From positions 1-41,938 of the forward strand of contig NZ_PGSG01000043.1 in assembly GCF_002843305.1 (NCBI RefSeq): DNA of 41,938 bases, read 5' to 3'. This document shows, piece after piece, positions 23,633 to 33,682 of the stretch. Source of the DNA: Streptomyces barkulensis (GTDB lineage Bacteria > Actinomycetota > Actinomycetes > Streptomycetales > Streptomycetaceae). Position 1 is the stretch's first letter. Every line of letters begins with the position of its first letter. A model generated the notes under the pieces. The model did not search any database. It was not told the origin of the DNA and saw nothing but the letters and a program-made list of their open reading frames with translations. The position numbers and the translations under genes were made by a program.

Positions 23633-24088
23633 TCAGTCGCGCAGCCGCCGGCCGACCTCGCCCAGCGCCCGCGCCAGGACGGTGAGTTCCTCGCGGTCGA
23701 GGACGTCGATGAGCGTCTCGCGCACCGTCGCCACATGGCCGGGGGCCGCGGTGCGCAGCAGTTCGCGCCCCTCCTCGGTGAGGACGGCGAAGACGCCGCG
23801 GACGTCGGTGGGGCAGGCGCGGCGCCGCACCAGACCGCGCCTCTCCAGCTGGCCGACCTGGTAGGTCAGGCCGCTCTTGGAGGTGATCAGCCGTTCGGCC
23901 AGTTCGGTCATGCGGATCTCGCCGCCGGGGGCCTCGGCGAGGTGGACCAGGATCTCGTACTGCGGGTGGGACAGGCCCGCCTCGTCCTTGAGCTGCTGCT
24001 CCAGCCGTCGGGTGACGCGGTTGCCGGCTTCGAGGAAGCCCTGCCAGGCCGCCATCTCCAGCTCGTCCAGCCATCGGGGCTCCTTCAT
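23633..24088 (-). CDS. MarR-family regulator, MhqR-like
   Basis: 151 aa from ATG 24088. The winged helix-turn-helix is intact: LSHPQYEILVHLAEAP, IRMTELAERLITSKSGLTYQVGQLERRGLVRRRACPTDVRGVFAVLTEEG, with the Asp-x-Arg wing. It is divergent from the DoxX gene. Two inverted copies of GAATTTGAAC-type sequence lie in the shared 103-bp promoter. The gene set (MarR, DoxX, extradiol-type dioxygenase) matches the make-up of Bacillus MhqR quinone-stress regulons, so repression relieved by quinones or catechols is likely. No redox Cys is visible in the DNA-binding half. Confidence 0.92.
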   Translation of the reverse strand: MKEPRWLDELEMAAWQGFLEAGNRVTRRLEQQLKDEAGLSHPQYEILVHLAEAPGGEIRMTELAERLITSKSGLTYQVGQLERRGLVRRRACPTDVRGVFAVLTEEGRELLRTAAPGHVATVRETLIDVLDREELTVLARALGEVGRRLRD

Positions 24089-24107
24089 GCCCCCATCGTA
24101 CGCGCTT

Positions 24108-24163
24108 GTTCAAATTCAAACCAAGCTGTACGCTCGCCACGAGCAAGTGATTCGAATTTGAAC
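24108..24163. promoter_or_regulatory. Paired MarR operator candidates
   Basis: GTTCAAATTCAAA (24108-24120, reverse complement TTTGAATTTGAAC) and TTCGAATTTGAAC (24151-24163) share GAATTTGAAC in opposite orientations, 30 bp apart. They are A/T-rich islands in GC-rich DNA, one near each divergent start (MarR 24088, DoxX 24192). Confidence 0.75.
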
Positions 24164-24191
24164 CACTGAAACGACAGAGCAGGAGACACAC

Positions 24192-24788
<597 letters not shown>

Positions 24789-24871
24789 CCCACATCCCTC
24801 CCCGGCCTCCGGACACGCGATTCCACGCGAACCCGGAGGTGGGAAGCACGGAAGAAACGGAAGGCACCACC

Positions 24872-25687
24872 ATGACCGCGACCACTCCTTCGGCCCCGGG
24901 CGGCTCCGAGGCGGGCCGCATGCCCGTGCTGTACCTCAGCCACGGCGCCCCGCCGCTGGCCGACGACGCCCTGTGGACCTCGCAGCTCGCGGACTGGTCC
25001 GCGAAGCTGCCGCGGCCCGAGGCCGTGCTGATCGTCTCCGCCCACTGGGAGTCCGCGCCGGTGACGCTGGCCGCCACCCGGACCGTCCCGCTGGTGTACG
25101 ACTTCCACGGCTTCCCCGAGCACTACTACCGCGTCGCCTACCCGGCCCCGGGCGCCCCCGCCCTGGCCGCGAAGGTGCGGGCCCTGCTCGCCGGGCCGGG
25201 CACACCGGTGCACGACGCGCCGGACCGGGGCCTGGACCACGGCGCGTACGTGCCGCTGGCCGAGATGTACCCCGACGCCGACGTCCCCGTGCTCCAGCTC
25301 TCGATGCCCACCCTGGACCCCGGTGAGCTGCTGCGGCTGGGCCGCAGGCTGGCCCCGCTGCGCGACGAGGGCGTGCTGATCGTCGGCAGCGGCTTCTTCA
25401 CCCACAACCTGCGCGGTCTGACGTGGGGTGCCGGGCCCGACGAGGCCCCGTCCTGGTCGAAGGAGTTCGACGCGTGGGGCGGCGAGGCCCTGGAGAGGTC
25501 GGACCTCGACGCCCTGCTCGACTTCGAGCACCGGGCCCCGGCGGGCCGGATCGCCCACCCGCGCACCGACCACTTCGCGCCGCTGTTCGTCTCCCTGGGA
25601 GCGGGCGAGGCCGACCTGGGCACCCAGCGCACGGTCGTCGACGGCTTCTGGGCCGGGCTGGCCAAGCGTTCGGTGCAGTTCGGCTGA
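24872..25687 (+). CDS. DODA-type class III extradiol dioxygenase (YgiD/LigB superfamily)
   Basis: 271 aa from ATG 24872, with GGAAGG upstream. Metal ligands of the family are visible: His24 (LSHGAPP), His58 (SAHWES), the central HN in SGFFTHNL, and HPRTDHFAPL near the C terminus; LDHGAYVPLAEMYPDADVPVLQLS is the conserved core. Bacterial homologues bind Zn or Fe and open catecholic rings such as DOPA. With MarR and DoxX it suggests detoxification of catechols or quinones. Same strand as doxX, probably one operon. It is the only ring-cleavage enzyme in the window apart from hmgA. Confidence 0.92.
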   Translation: MTATTPSAPGGSEAGRMPVLYLSHGAPPLADDALWTSQLADWSAKLPRPEAVLIVSAHWESAPVTLAATRTVPLVYDFHGFPEHYYRVAYPAPGAPALAAKVRALLAGPGTPVHDAPDRGLDHGAYVPLAEMYPDADVPVLQLSMPTLDPGELLRLGRRLAPLRDEGVLIVGSGFFTHNLRGLTWGAGPDEAPSWSKEFDAWGGEALERSDLDALLDFEHRAPAGRIAHPRTDHFAPLFVSLGAGEADLGTQRTVVDGFWAGLAKRSVQFG

Positions 25688-25712
25688 GCCCGGCCGGCCG
25701 AACCCGTCCGGT

Positions 25713-25755
25713 ACGGCCGCCGCGCCCGCCTGCGTGACGGCCGCCGCGCCCGCCT
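25713..25755 (+). repeat. 19-bp direct repeat
   Basis: ACGGCCGCCGCGCCCGCCT occurs at 25713-25731 and again at 25737-25755, in the short gap between the dioxygenase and Nudix genes. Confidence 0.8.
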
Positions 25756-25764
25756 CCGCACCGG

Positions 25765-26286
25765 TCAGGTGGCCGGAAGCACCACGACCCGGTCGGGAGC
25801 GTCCGGGTCGTAGGCGATGGAGTCCCCCGGCCGGTGCCAGTGCAGCGCGAAGCGGTGGCCCGCCCGGTACGCCTCCAGCCCGGCCCTGCAGTAGGCGACC
25901 ATGTCGCCGGGCAGCGCCGCCAGCGGGAACCAGCCCAGCTCCGAGCACTTGTCGGGCTCCGCGTTGACCGGCTCGCGCCCCTGATCCGCCCACGCCTCGA
26001 AGAACCAGCCCATCCGGGGGTCCCCGGCCGGGGAGCGGTGCTGCATCACGAGGGCGACCTTCAGCTCCCCGGGCGCCAGGCGCAGTCCGATCTCCTCGTA
26101 CGCCTCCCGGATCAACGCCTCCCGTACGTCCTCACCGTCCTCGGCGTGGCCGGACGGAGCGTTCAGCAGGCCGTCCGCGTAACCGGTGCCCGCCCGGCGC
26201 GCGAGCAGCACCTCCTCGCCGCGCCGCAGCACGAGGTGGACGTCGACGATCTCCCTGTGCCGTCTTCTGTTCCGCAGGCTTCTCAT
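25765..26286 (-). CDS. Nudix hydrolase
   Basis: 173 aa from ATG 26286. The Nudix box is complete, with Gly in SGHAEDGE, the REAYEEIGL core and the required spacing (GX5EX7REUXEEXGU). The N terminus RRHREIVDVHLVLRRGEEVLLARRAGTGYADGLLNAPSGHAE fits the group acting on nucleotide-like pyrophosphates, including MutT-like and sugar-nucleotide enzymes. The C-terminal tail HWHRPGDSIAYDPDAPDRVVV is not part of the box. It is convergent with the dioxygenase. Substrate not predictable. Confidence 0.93.
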   Translation of the reverse strand: MRSLRNRRRHREIVDVHLVLRRGEEVLLARRAGTGYADGLLNAPSGHAEDGEDVREALIREAYEEIGLRLAPGELKVALVMQHRSPAGDPRMGWFFEAWADQGREPVNAEPDKCSELGWFPLAALPGDMVAYCRAGLEAYRAGHRFALHWHRPGDSIAYDPDAPDRVVVLPAT

Positions 26287-26355
26287 GGTGCGCGATCATC
26301 GCACCGCCCTCCGACACCGGCGCCCCCTCGTTCGAACGCGGGGGACCGGAGCGAA

Positions 26356-26387
26356 GAGGCCGGGAGCCCCCTCCCGCCCCCGGCCTC
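26356..26387 (-). terminator. Terminator of the acyl-CoA dehydrogenase pair
   Basis: GAGGCCGGG (26356-26364) pairs with CCCGGCCTC (26379-26387), with a 14-nt loop. It begins 17 bp past the stop of the last gene of the minus-strand operon. Confidence 0.75.
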
Positions 26388-26404
26388 CCGCGCGGCCGCC
26401 GGGC

Positions 26405-27553
26405 TCAGCCCACCGGCGCCGGCAGGTCCACCAGCGCGGCGAGCGCGGCGCGGTGGCGGTCGGGGGTGCCCAGCGCGATCTGGTCGGCCTTGGCGCGCTT
26501 GAGGTACAGATGCGCCGGGTGCTCCCAGGTCATGCCGATGCCGCCGTGGAGCTGGACGCACTCCTCGGCCGCCCGTACCGCCAGCTCCCCGCAGTGGGAG
26601 GCGGCCACCGCGACGGCCACGGGGGCGTCCGGATCGCCGGTGGCCAGGGTGTCGGCGGCGTACCGGGCGGCGGCCCGCGCCCCGACCACCTCCAGCCAGA
26701 GGTCGGCCAGCCGGTGCTTGAGCGCCTGGAAGGAGCCGAGCTGCCGCCCGAACTGCCGCCGGTCCTTCAGATACGCGACGGTGGCGGTCAGGCACCACTC
26801 GGCGATGCCGAGCTGTTCGGAGGCGAGCAGTCCGGCGCCGGTCAGCAGTGCGCGCTCCAGCGCGGCGGGGGCCCGCCCGGCGCCGGCCAGCCGCCGGGCG
26901 GCGGTGCCGGTGAGCGTCACGTCGGCCACCGGGCGGGTGAGGTCGAGGGAGGTGCGCGGTACGACGGCCAGTGCGGCGGCGGTGGTCTCCACCGCGTACA
27001 GCCCCGGCCCGTCCCGGCCCTCGGCCGGGACGATCAGGACGTCGGCGGCCGCGGCGTCGGCGACCGAGGTGACCGCGCCGGTCAGGGTGCCCGCGCTGTC
27101 GGCCCGTACGGCCGGGGGGAAGGCCCCGGTCCCGGGCATCGCGGAGAGCGGCACCGCCAGTGCGGCGGTGCGCTCGCCCGCGGCCAGGGACGCGAGCAGC
27201 TTCGAGGCCCCGCCGCCGTCACCGCCGTCGCCGTCCGCGTCATCCAGGGCGAGCAGTGCGGTGGTGGCCAGGACGGCGCTGCCCAGGTACGGCGTCGGCG
27301 CCGCCGCCCGGCCCAGCTCCTCCAGCACCACGGCCACCTCGCGCACCGAGGCTCCGGCGCCGCCCGCCTCCTCCGGCACCGCCAGGGAGGCCGCGCCCAG
27401 GTCGCGGGCGAGGGTCTGCCACAGTGCGCGGTCGTAGGGCTCGCCCGTCTCGCAGCGGGCCAGGGTGTTCTCGGGCGGGCAGCGGTCGGCCAGCAGCGCG
27501 CGGACGCTGGCGCGCAGCTCCTCCTCGATCTCCGAGTAGAGAAGGTCCGTCAT
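26405..27553 (-). CDS. Acyl-CoA dehydrogenase, second subunit of a heteromeric pair
   Basis: 382 aa from ATG 27553, which overlaps the upstream gene stop as ATGA, so translation is coupled. The fold is acyl-CoA dehydrogenase, but the FAD segment is degenerate (few TEP or ITNG motifs) and the middle domain is Ala-rich. The C-terminal half is well conserved (KDRRQFGRQLGSFQALKHRLADLW, CVQLHGGIGMTWEHPAHLYLKRAK). Such partners occur in alpha2beta2 enzymes like FadE28-FadE29 and ChsE pairs that act on bulky acyl-CoAs. Likely electrons pass to ETF. Substrate unknown; the KstR2-like operator upstream suggests a sterol-like or branched acyl chain, as inference. Confidence 0.9.
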   Translation of the reverse strand: MTDLLYSEIEEELRASVRALLADRCPPENTLARCETGEPYDRALWQTLARDLGAASLAVPEEAGGAGASVREVAVVLEELGRAAAPTPYLGSAVLATTALLALDDADGDGGDGGGASKLLASLAAGERTAALAVPLSAMPGTGAFPPAVRADSAGTLTGAVTSVADAAAADVLIVPAEGRDGPGLYAVETTAAALAVVPRTSLDLTRPVADVTLTGTAARRLAGAGRAPAALERALLTGAGLLASEQLGIAEWCLTATVAYLKDRRQFGRQLGSFQALKHRLADLWLEVVGARAAARYAADTLATGDPDAPVAVAVAASHCGELAVRAAEECVQLHGGIGMTWEHPAHLYLKRAKADQIALGTPDRHRAALAALVDLPAPVG

Positions 27554-28752
27554 CGGGCCAGTTCCTTCCAGGGGAGGTCCTTGTCGGTGCGGGGCTCGGC
27601 GGGCAGTCCCAGCACCCGCTCGGCGATGATGTTGCGCAGGACCTCCGAGGTGCCGCCCTCGATGGAGTTGCCCTTGGCGCGCAGATAGCGGTAGCCGGCC
27701 TCGCGGCCGGTGAAGTCCACGATCTCGGGCCGGCGCAGGGTCCAGTCGTCGTAGGACAGTCCCTCCTCGCCCAGCAGCTCGACCTCCAGGCCGCTGAGTT
27801 CCTGCGCCAGCCGGGCGAAGGCGAGTTTCGTGCCGGCCCCCTCGGGCCCGGGGTGGCCCGCGGTGAGCTGCTGGCGCAGCCGTTCGCCGGTGAGCCGGGC
27901 GACCTCGGCGCCGACCCAGCCCGACAGCAGTCGCTGGTGGAGGCCGTGGGTGCGCAGTTCGGGGCGCTCGCGCCAGGTGGCGGCGGCCTTGCCGATCATG
28001 CCGCTCTCGCGCGGCATGCGCCGGCCGCCGATGGCGACGCGCTCGTTGTTGAGGGTGGTCTGGGCGACCTTCCACCCCTCCCCCACCCCGCCGAGCCGGT
28101 GAGCGTCGGGGACCCGGACGCCGGTGAGGAAGACCTCGTTGAACTCAGCCTCGCCGGTGATCTGGCGCAGCGGCCGCACCTCGACCCCGGGGTGGGTCAT
28201 GTCGCAGACGAAGTAGGTGATGCCGCGGTGCTTGGGGACGTCCGGGTCGGTACGGGCGATCAGGATGGCCCAGCGGGCGTTGTGCGCGCTGGAGGTCCAC
28301 ACCTTCTGGCCGTCCACCACCCAGGAGTCGCCCTCGCGTACCGCCCGGGTGGCCAGTGCCGCCAGGTCGGAGCCGGCTCCGGGTTCGCTGAACAGCTGGC
28401 ACCACACCTCCTCGCCGGTCCACAGCGGACGCAGGAAGCGCTTCTTCTGTTCCTCGGTGCCGTAGCGCAGGATCGTCGGCGCGGCCATGCCCAGGCCGAT
28501 GCCGTTGCGGCCGGGGTCGTTGTCGGGGGCGCCGGCGGCGGCCAGCTCGGCGTCGACGACGGCCTGGAGGGCGCGGGGCGCGTCGAGTCCGCCGTGGCCG
28601 TGGGGGAAGTGCACCCAGGCCAGGCCCGCGTCGTAGCGGGCGCGGAGGAAGTCGAGCGGTTCGGTGACGGCCGGATCGTGCTCCGCGAGCAGGGCCTGGG
28701 TACGTCGGCGCAGTTCGTCCGGGTCGGTCACGGGGGCGTTCGCAGGGGGCAC
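27550..28752 (-). CDS. Acyl-CoA dehydrogenase, first subunit of a heteromeric pair
   Basis: 400 aa. The GTG at 28752 is chosen because GAAGGAG lies 5-6 nt upstream; an in-frame GTG at 28773 would leave no leader and would sit one base from the operator. Conserved flavoprotein segments include [48 protein letters not shown] and [26 protein letters not shown]. At the usual YEGT catalytic-Glu position the sequence is IEGGT, so the base must come from elsewhere, as in long-chain and heteromeric members. Coupled by ATGA to the second subunit. Promoter and operator are directly upstream (28775-28819). Confidence 0.93.
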   Translation of the reverse strand: MPPANAPVTDPDELRRRTQALLAEHDPAVTEPLDFLRARYDAGLAWVHFPHGHGGLDAPRALQAVVDAELAAAGAPDNDPGRNGIGLGMAAPTILRYGTEEQKKRFLRPLWTGEEVWCQLFSEPGAGSDLAALATRAVREGDSWVVDGQKVWTSSAHNARWAILIARTDPDVPKHRGITYFVCDMTHPGVEVRPLRQITGEAEFNEVFLTGVRVPDAHRLGGVGEGWKVAQTTLNNERVAIGGRRMPRESGMIGKAAATWRERPELRTHGLHQRLLSGWVGAEVARLTGERLRQQLTAGHPGPEGAGTKLAFARLAQELSGLEVELLGEEGLSYDDWTLRRPEIVDFTGREAGYRYLRAKGNSIEGGTSEVLRNIIAERVLGLPAEPRTDKDLPWKELAR

Positions 28753-28774
28753 GGGATCTCCTTCACGGGCCACG

Positions 28775-28788
28775 ACTAAGCGCTTGCT
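28775..28788 (-). promoter_or_regulatory. AGCAAGCGCTTAGT operator, copy 2
   Basis: On the minus strand the 14-mer AGCAAGCGCTTAGT is identical to the site at 5081-5094. As at the MaoC promoter, exactly one nucleotide separates it from the -10 box. It is 22 bp upstream of the chosen GTG start. Confidence 0.75.
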
Positions 28789-28789
28789 T

Positions 28790-28819
28790 ATCCTCGCGGC
28801 ATACCGGCCGGTACGTCAA
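28790..28819 (-). promoter_or_regulatory. Promoter of the acyl-CoA dehydrogenase pair
   Basis: On the minus strand: TTGACG (28819-28814), an 18-bp spacer starting with the perfect palindrome TACCGGCCGGTA (28813-28802), then GAGGAT (28795-28790) as -10 box. The spacer palindrome may be a second regulator site. Confidence 0.6.
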
Positions 28820-28973
28820 TGGCCCCGCAGTCGCGCCCGTGATGCCGTCCGCGTCCGCACCCGGTCCCGGCCGGAACCGGCGGTTTCACCGATGCGGAGC
28901 CGCTTGCTCCGGCACCACGATGCATCCGTCCGACCCCAGAAGGTCACCCCTCACACACCTGGAAAGGGTCAGC

Positions 28974-29933
28974 ATGGAGCCGCAGCAGCACGACACGACC
29001 CCGGGCACGGCCACCAGACACCGCCGCGTCCCCCACCGCCTGACGAAGCTGGGCGTGGCCCTGGCCATGGTCCTGGGCGGCGTGAGCGTCGCCCTTCCCA
29101 CCGCCCAGGCCACCCAGGACTCCGGTGCCGCACCGGCCGCCGTCCAGGCCGCCGAGAACCCCTACGAGCGCGGCCCGGACCCGACCGAGCAGAGCATCGA
29201 GGCCGTCCGCGGCCCCTACTCCGTCTCCGAGGACCGGGTGTCCTCCCTGGTGTCCGGCTTCGGCGGCGGAACGATCTACTACCCGACCGATACCAGCGAC
29301 GGCACCTTCGGCGCGGTCGCGATCTCGCCCGGTTACACCGCCAGCCAGTCCAGCATGGCCTGGTACGGGCCCCGTCTGGCCTCGCAGGGCTTCGTGGTCT
29401 TCACCATCGACACCAACACCCGCTACGACCAGCCCGGCAGCCGCGGCGACCAGCTGCTGGCCGCGCTGGACTACCTGACCCAGCGCAGCTCGGTCCGCGA
29501 CCGCATCGACAGCGGCCGCCTGGCGGTCATGGGCCACTCCATGGGCGGTGGCGGCAGCCTGGAGGCCGCCAAGGAACGGCCCTCCCTGAAGGCCGCGATC
29601 CCGCTCACCCCGTGGAACCTCGACAAGACCTGGGGCGAGATCACCGTCCCGACCTTCATCGTCGGCGCCGACGGCGACAGCATCGCCCCGGTCCGCTCCC
29701 ACGCCGAGCCCTTCTACGAGAGCCTGCCGTCCACCACCAACCGGGCGTACATGGAGCTCAACAACGCCACGCACTTCGCGCCGAACACCTCGGACACCGA
29801 GATCGCGAAGTACAGCATCTCCTGGCTCAAGCGCTTCGTGGACAACGACACCCGTTACGAGCAGTTCCTGTGCCCGCTGCCGGGGCCCGACTTCCAGATC
29901 GAGGAGTACCGGGGCAGCTGCCCGCTGCGCTGA
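28974..29933 (+). CDS. Secreted cutinase / polyester hydrolase (type I PET-hydrolase-like)
   Basis: 319 aa from ATG 28974, with GGAAAGGG upstream. The signal region is long (basic [11 protein letters not shown], hydrophobic [16 protein letters not shown], cleavage near AQA or further on). The mature part [25 protein letters not shown] onward follows Thermobifida cutinases closely. Alpha/beta-hydrolase catalytic residues are Ser189 (GHSMGGG), Asp235 (GADGDSIAP) and His267 (NATHFAPN); oxyanion hole Tyr121 and Met190; aromatic-clamp Trp214; disulfide Cys300-Cys316. Family members hydrolyse cutin, triglycerides and polyesters. The stop is followed by a strong hairpin. It diverges from the acyl-CoA dehydrogenase operon. 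Confidence 0.94.
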   Translation: MEPQQHDTTPGTATRHRRVPHRLTKLGVALAMVLGGVSVALPTAQATQDSGAAPAAVQAAENPYERGPDPTEQSIEAVRGPYSVSEDRVSSLVSGFGGGTIYYPTDTSDGTFGAVAISPGYTASQSSMAWYGPRLASQGFVVFTIDTNTRYDQPGSRGDQLLAALDYLTQRSSVRDRIDSGRLAVMGHSMGGGGSLEAAKERPSLKAAIPLTPWNLDKTWGEITVPTFIVGADGDSIAPVRSHAEPFYESLPSTTNRAYMELNNATHFAPNTSDTEIAKYSISWLKRFVDNDTRYEQFLCPLPGPDFQIEEYRGSCPLR

Positions 29934-29970
29934 CCCGCACCCCGGGCATCCGACGATCCCGCACAGTGAA

Positions 29971-30000
29971 GGTGGCGGCCGCCGTGAGGCGGCCGCCACC
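29971..30000 (+). terminator. Terminator of the cutinase gene
   Basis: Perfect 13-bp stem (29971-29983 with 29988-30000) and tetraloop GTGA, 37 bp after the cutinase stop. It separates it from asd. Confidence 0.9.
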
Positions 30001-30029
30001 GCCGTGTGCGCCCACCGCCACGAGCGTGA

Positions 30030-31145
<1,116 letters not shown>

Positions 31146-31208
31146 CCCCGAGGGGCCGCTTCGACAGGTACCGGCCGGCGTCGCCCGGTACGCGGCCCGC
31201 GCACTCCA

Positions 31209-31249
31209 CCGCCCGGCCCCGTCTCCCCTTCGGAGGCGGGGCCGGGCGG
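31209..31249. terminator. Bidirectional terminator between asd and protease gene
   Basis: An 18-bp stem (31209-31226 with 31232-31249) with one T/G pair and a 5-nt loop lies between the convergent asd and protease genes. Confidence 0.88.
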
Positions 31250-31267
31250 TTGCCCCGGGCGGGGCGG

Positions 31268-32344
31268 TCAGCCGATCCGGGCGCCGTGGTCGCGCAGCGC
31301 CTCGGTCAGCGGCTGGTAGAAGGTCTCGCCTCCCCGCGAGCAGTCCCCGCGTCCGCCGGAGGTCAGGCCGTGGCCGGTGGTGCCGGAGAACAGCGGGCCG
31401 CCGCTGTCGCCGGGCTCGGCGCAGACGTCGGTCTGGATCAGTCCGTCGACCCTGCCCTGGGGATAGGTCACAGAGACGTTCACCGCCGTGACCTCGCCCT
31501 CGTGGACCTTCGTGGTGCTGCCGCTGCGCCGCACCCGCTGGCCGACGATGGGGTCGGCGGCCCGGGTGATGGCGTGGCTGGACCCGTTGTACAGGTTCAC
31601 CCGGCTCCGGTGGTCCGTGCGGGTGGTGTACCGCACCAGTGCGTGGTCGTCACCGGGGAACTCGCTCGCCACGGTGATCCCGACACTCCGCCCGGACCGG
31701 GTGGCGGACCAGCGGTCGAAGAGCCGGGCGCAGTGGCCGGCGGTGAGGAAGTACGGCATGCCGTTCCTGACCACGTTGAAGCCGAGTGAGCAGCGGGCGC
31801 CGTCTCCGCGCCAGATCGCGTCACCGCCCAGGCCCAGAGGCGCGAACCTCCCCTCGGCCCGCCTGAGGACCGCCGTGTCGCCCTGCGCCGCCACCCGCTT
31901 CTCCAGGCCTGCCAGTTCCTCTCCCCCGACCGTGCTGTCCGCGGTGACGACGACCTTGTTGAGCCGGTGGTCGACGGCGCGCGCGGTGCCGGGGACGCTC
32001 TTGGCCGTGAGGTCCTTCCGCACGGCGTCGAGCCGGGCGAGGGAGTGCTTGACCATCCGGGGCTCGGCACCGGCCTGCCGGACCTTCTCCGCGCCCGCCC
32101 CGCTGAGGACGTTGACCACCAGTTTGCGCCCCTCGGCGTCGTAGTAGGCGCCCGCCATGTCGTCCTTGAGGTCGCCTGCGAGGGTCGAGGCCAGCTGCCC
32201 CGCGGCGGTGGGGGTGAGCGGTCTGGGCGCGACGGGGGCCGGGGTGTCCGCGCTCGCCGGGGCGAGAGGGGCGGAGAGCATCGCCGCCACGCCCACGCCC
32301 GCGATGGCGATGCGCCGCGTGAGTGTCCGTCGGTGTTTCAGCAC
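31268..32344 (-). CDS. Secreted S1 serine protease (alpha-lytic/SGP-type prepro-enzyme)
   Basis: 358 aa from GTG 32344, preceded by GGGAGG. Signal peptide MLKHRRTLTRRIAIAGVGVAAMLSAPLAPASA, then a prodomain of about 140 residues of the Pro_Al_protease type, with processing near GRFAPLGLGGDAI. The mature chymotrypsin-like domain has His204 (TAGHC), Asp233 (PGDDHALV) and Ser314 (EPGDSGGP); the Cys pairs CSLGFN/GHC and [14 protein letters not shown] match SGP proteases. It is less like S. griseus protease B than its neighbour. Its role is extracellular protein digestion. It is transcribed separately from the next protease (233 bp between them, with a terminator). Confidence 0.93.
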   Translation of the reverse strand: MLKHRRTLTRRIAIAGVGVAAMLSAPLAPASADTPAPVAPRPLTPTAAGQLASTLAGDLKDDMAGAYYDAEGRKLVVNVLSGAGAEKVRQAGAEPRMVKHSLARLDAVRKDLTAKSVPGTARAVDHRLNKVVVTADSTVGGEELAGLEKRVAAQGDTAVLRRAEGRFAPLGLGGDAIWRGDGARCSLGFNVVRNGMPYFLTAGHCARLFDRWSATRSGRSVGITVASEFPGDDHALVRYTTRTDHRSRVNLYNGSSHAITRAADPIVGQRVRRSGSTTKVHEGEVTAVNVSVTYPQGRVDGLIQTDVCAEPGDSGGPLFSGTTGHGLTSGGRGDCSRGGETFYQPLTEALRDHGARIG

Positions 32345-32530
32345 AGTGCCTCCCGTGGGGGGTGGGGCCGCCTGTGTGGGGGGCGCGGCCCCGGAGGAAT
32401 GTCCGGCTCGGTCATCCTTTCCTCGGCCGACGGGGATACACACGCACAGTGCGCACACCGCCCCGGAGGGTGACGACCGACTCCGCCATCATCCCCGCAC
32501 CGGCGCCGTCCGGCACGCCGGGCACGGCGG

Positions 32531-32561
32531 AGCCCCCGCCCGGCGGGACCGGGCGGGGGCT
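32531..32561 (-). terminator. Terminator of the SGPB-like protease gene
   Basis: AGCCCCCGCCCGG (32531-32543) pairs perfectly with 32549-32561 around a 5-nt loop, 15 bp past the stop of the minus-strand gene. Confidence 0.88.
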
Positions 32562-32576
32562 CTTGAGGCGGTGGGG

Positions 32577-33476
32577 TCAGTAGACGCTCACGCCGTACGC
32601 GTTCAGCGCCTCCACGACCGGCTGGAAGAAGGTCGTGCCGCCGTAGGTGCAGTTGCCGCTGCCGCCGGAGGTCAGGCCGTAGGCGGTGGAACCGTAGTAC
32701 AGCGGGCCGCCGCTGTCGCCGGGCTCGGCGCAGACGTTGGTCTGGATCATGCCGTAGACGACGTCGCCGCCGCCGTAGTTGACCGTGGCGTTCAGACCGG
32801 TGACGCGGCCGCTGTGGGTGCCGGTGGTGCTGCCGCGGCGGTAGACGGTCTGGCCCACGGACGGGTTGGCGGCACGGGTGATGTCCTGGTTGCCGACCGC
32901 TCCCGGCTTGGACTGCGAGTTGTCGTGCCGGACGATGCCGTAGTCGTTGCCCGGGAAGCTGGAACCGGCCGTCGGCCCGAGGTAGCCGGCGCTGGAGGAC
33001 CAGGAGGGGTAGCCGTCGGTGCAGTGCCCGGCGGTCAGGAAGTACTGCGTTCCGCTGCTGCTGCGGACGTTGAAGCCCAGCGAGCAGCGCCCGCCGCCGC
33101 TGCGGTAGATGGCGTCGCCGCCGGAGGCCAGCTTGTTGAACTTGCCCGGGGTGCGCTCGATGCGGATGGCGTCCGCGCCCGCGCCGGCGGTCCTCTTGAT
33201 CTTGGCTATCTCGGCCTTGCTGACGGTGCTGTCCACCGTGACGACCAGGGTGTTGGTCTCCTTGTCGGTGTACCAGGCGGTACCGCCGACATCCGCGGTC
33301 TTCATCGCCTTGTCCGCCATGGCGACCTGGGCCGCGGGCGAGGGAGCGGGGGCGGCGCTCGCCGAGGTCGGCAGGGCCATGGCCGCGGCGGCGACGACGG
33401 CGGAGGCCGCGGCGATCAGGCGGATGCGGCCTCGTCTGGCGGAAGCGCCGTGGGGGGAGGTGCGCTCGGTCTTCAC
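32577..33476 (-). CDS. Secreted S1 serine protease, S. griseus protease B-like
   Basis: 299 aa from GTG 33476, with AGGAGG 8 nt upstream. Prepro-protein: signal peptide ending near ALPTSASA, a propeptide of about 75 residues, and a mature enzyme starting near 118 ([21 protein letters not shown]), the counterpart of the SGPB N terminus ISGGDAIY. Catalytic His151, Asp178 (FPGNDYG) and Ser255 (EPGDSGGP). The region [30 protein letters not shown] is almost as in SGPB/SGPA, and the C terminus [17 protein letters not shown] agrees. Broad extracellular protease with hydrophobic P1 preference expected. Confidence 0.95.
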   Translation of the reverse strand: MKTERTSPHGASARRGRIRLIAAASAVVAAAAMALPTSASAAPAPSPAAQVAMADKAMKTADVGGTAWYTDKETNTLVVTVDSTVSKAEIAKIKRTAGAGADAIRIERTPGKFNKLASGGDAIYRSGGGRCSLGFNVRSSSGTQYFLTAGHCTDGYPSWSSSAGYLGPTAGSSFPGNDYGIVRHDNSQSKPGAVGNQDITRAANPSVGQTVYRRGSTTGTHSGRVTGLNATVNYGGGDVVYGMIQTNVCAEPGDSGGPLYYGSTAYGLTSGGSGNCTYGGTTFFQPVVEALNAYGVSVY

Positions 33477-33682
33477 TGGCTGTTCCTCCTGTGAAGGAAA
33501 TGGGGGGAACCCGCGATGGGGCGCGGGCAGGCGGAGCCGCCGGGGACCCGCTGTGCGACGCGTCCCTGACAAGCACCGGGAGGGAGTATTCACACGTTCG
33601 ATCCGTGCGCGCAAGGGTGCCGTTGCGCCAAGTTGCATCGCTCAGCGCACCGGTAACCCCGCATAACGGACGTGAGGCGCCG

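Noticed and set aside
24150..24165. TTCGAATT resembling a tRNA T-loop
   Set aside because: No cloverleaf arms around it; it is better explained as one of the paired MarR sites.
28753..28773. Upstream GTG 28773 as start of the first acyl-CoA dehydrogenase subunit
   Set aside because: It lies one base from the operator with no leader or ribosome site, whereas GTG 28752 has GAAGGAG at good spacing.
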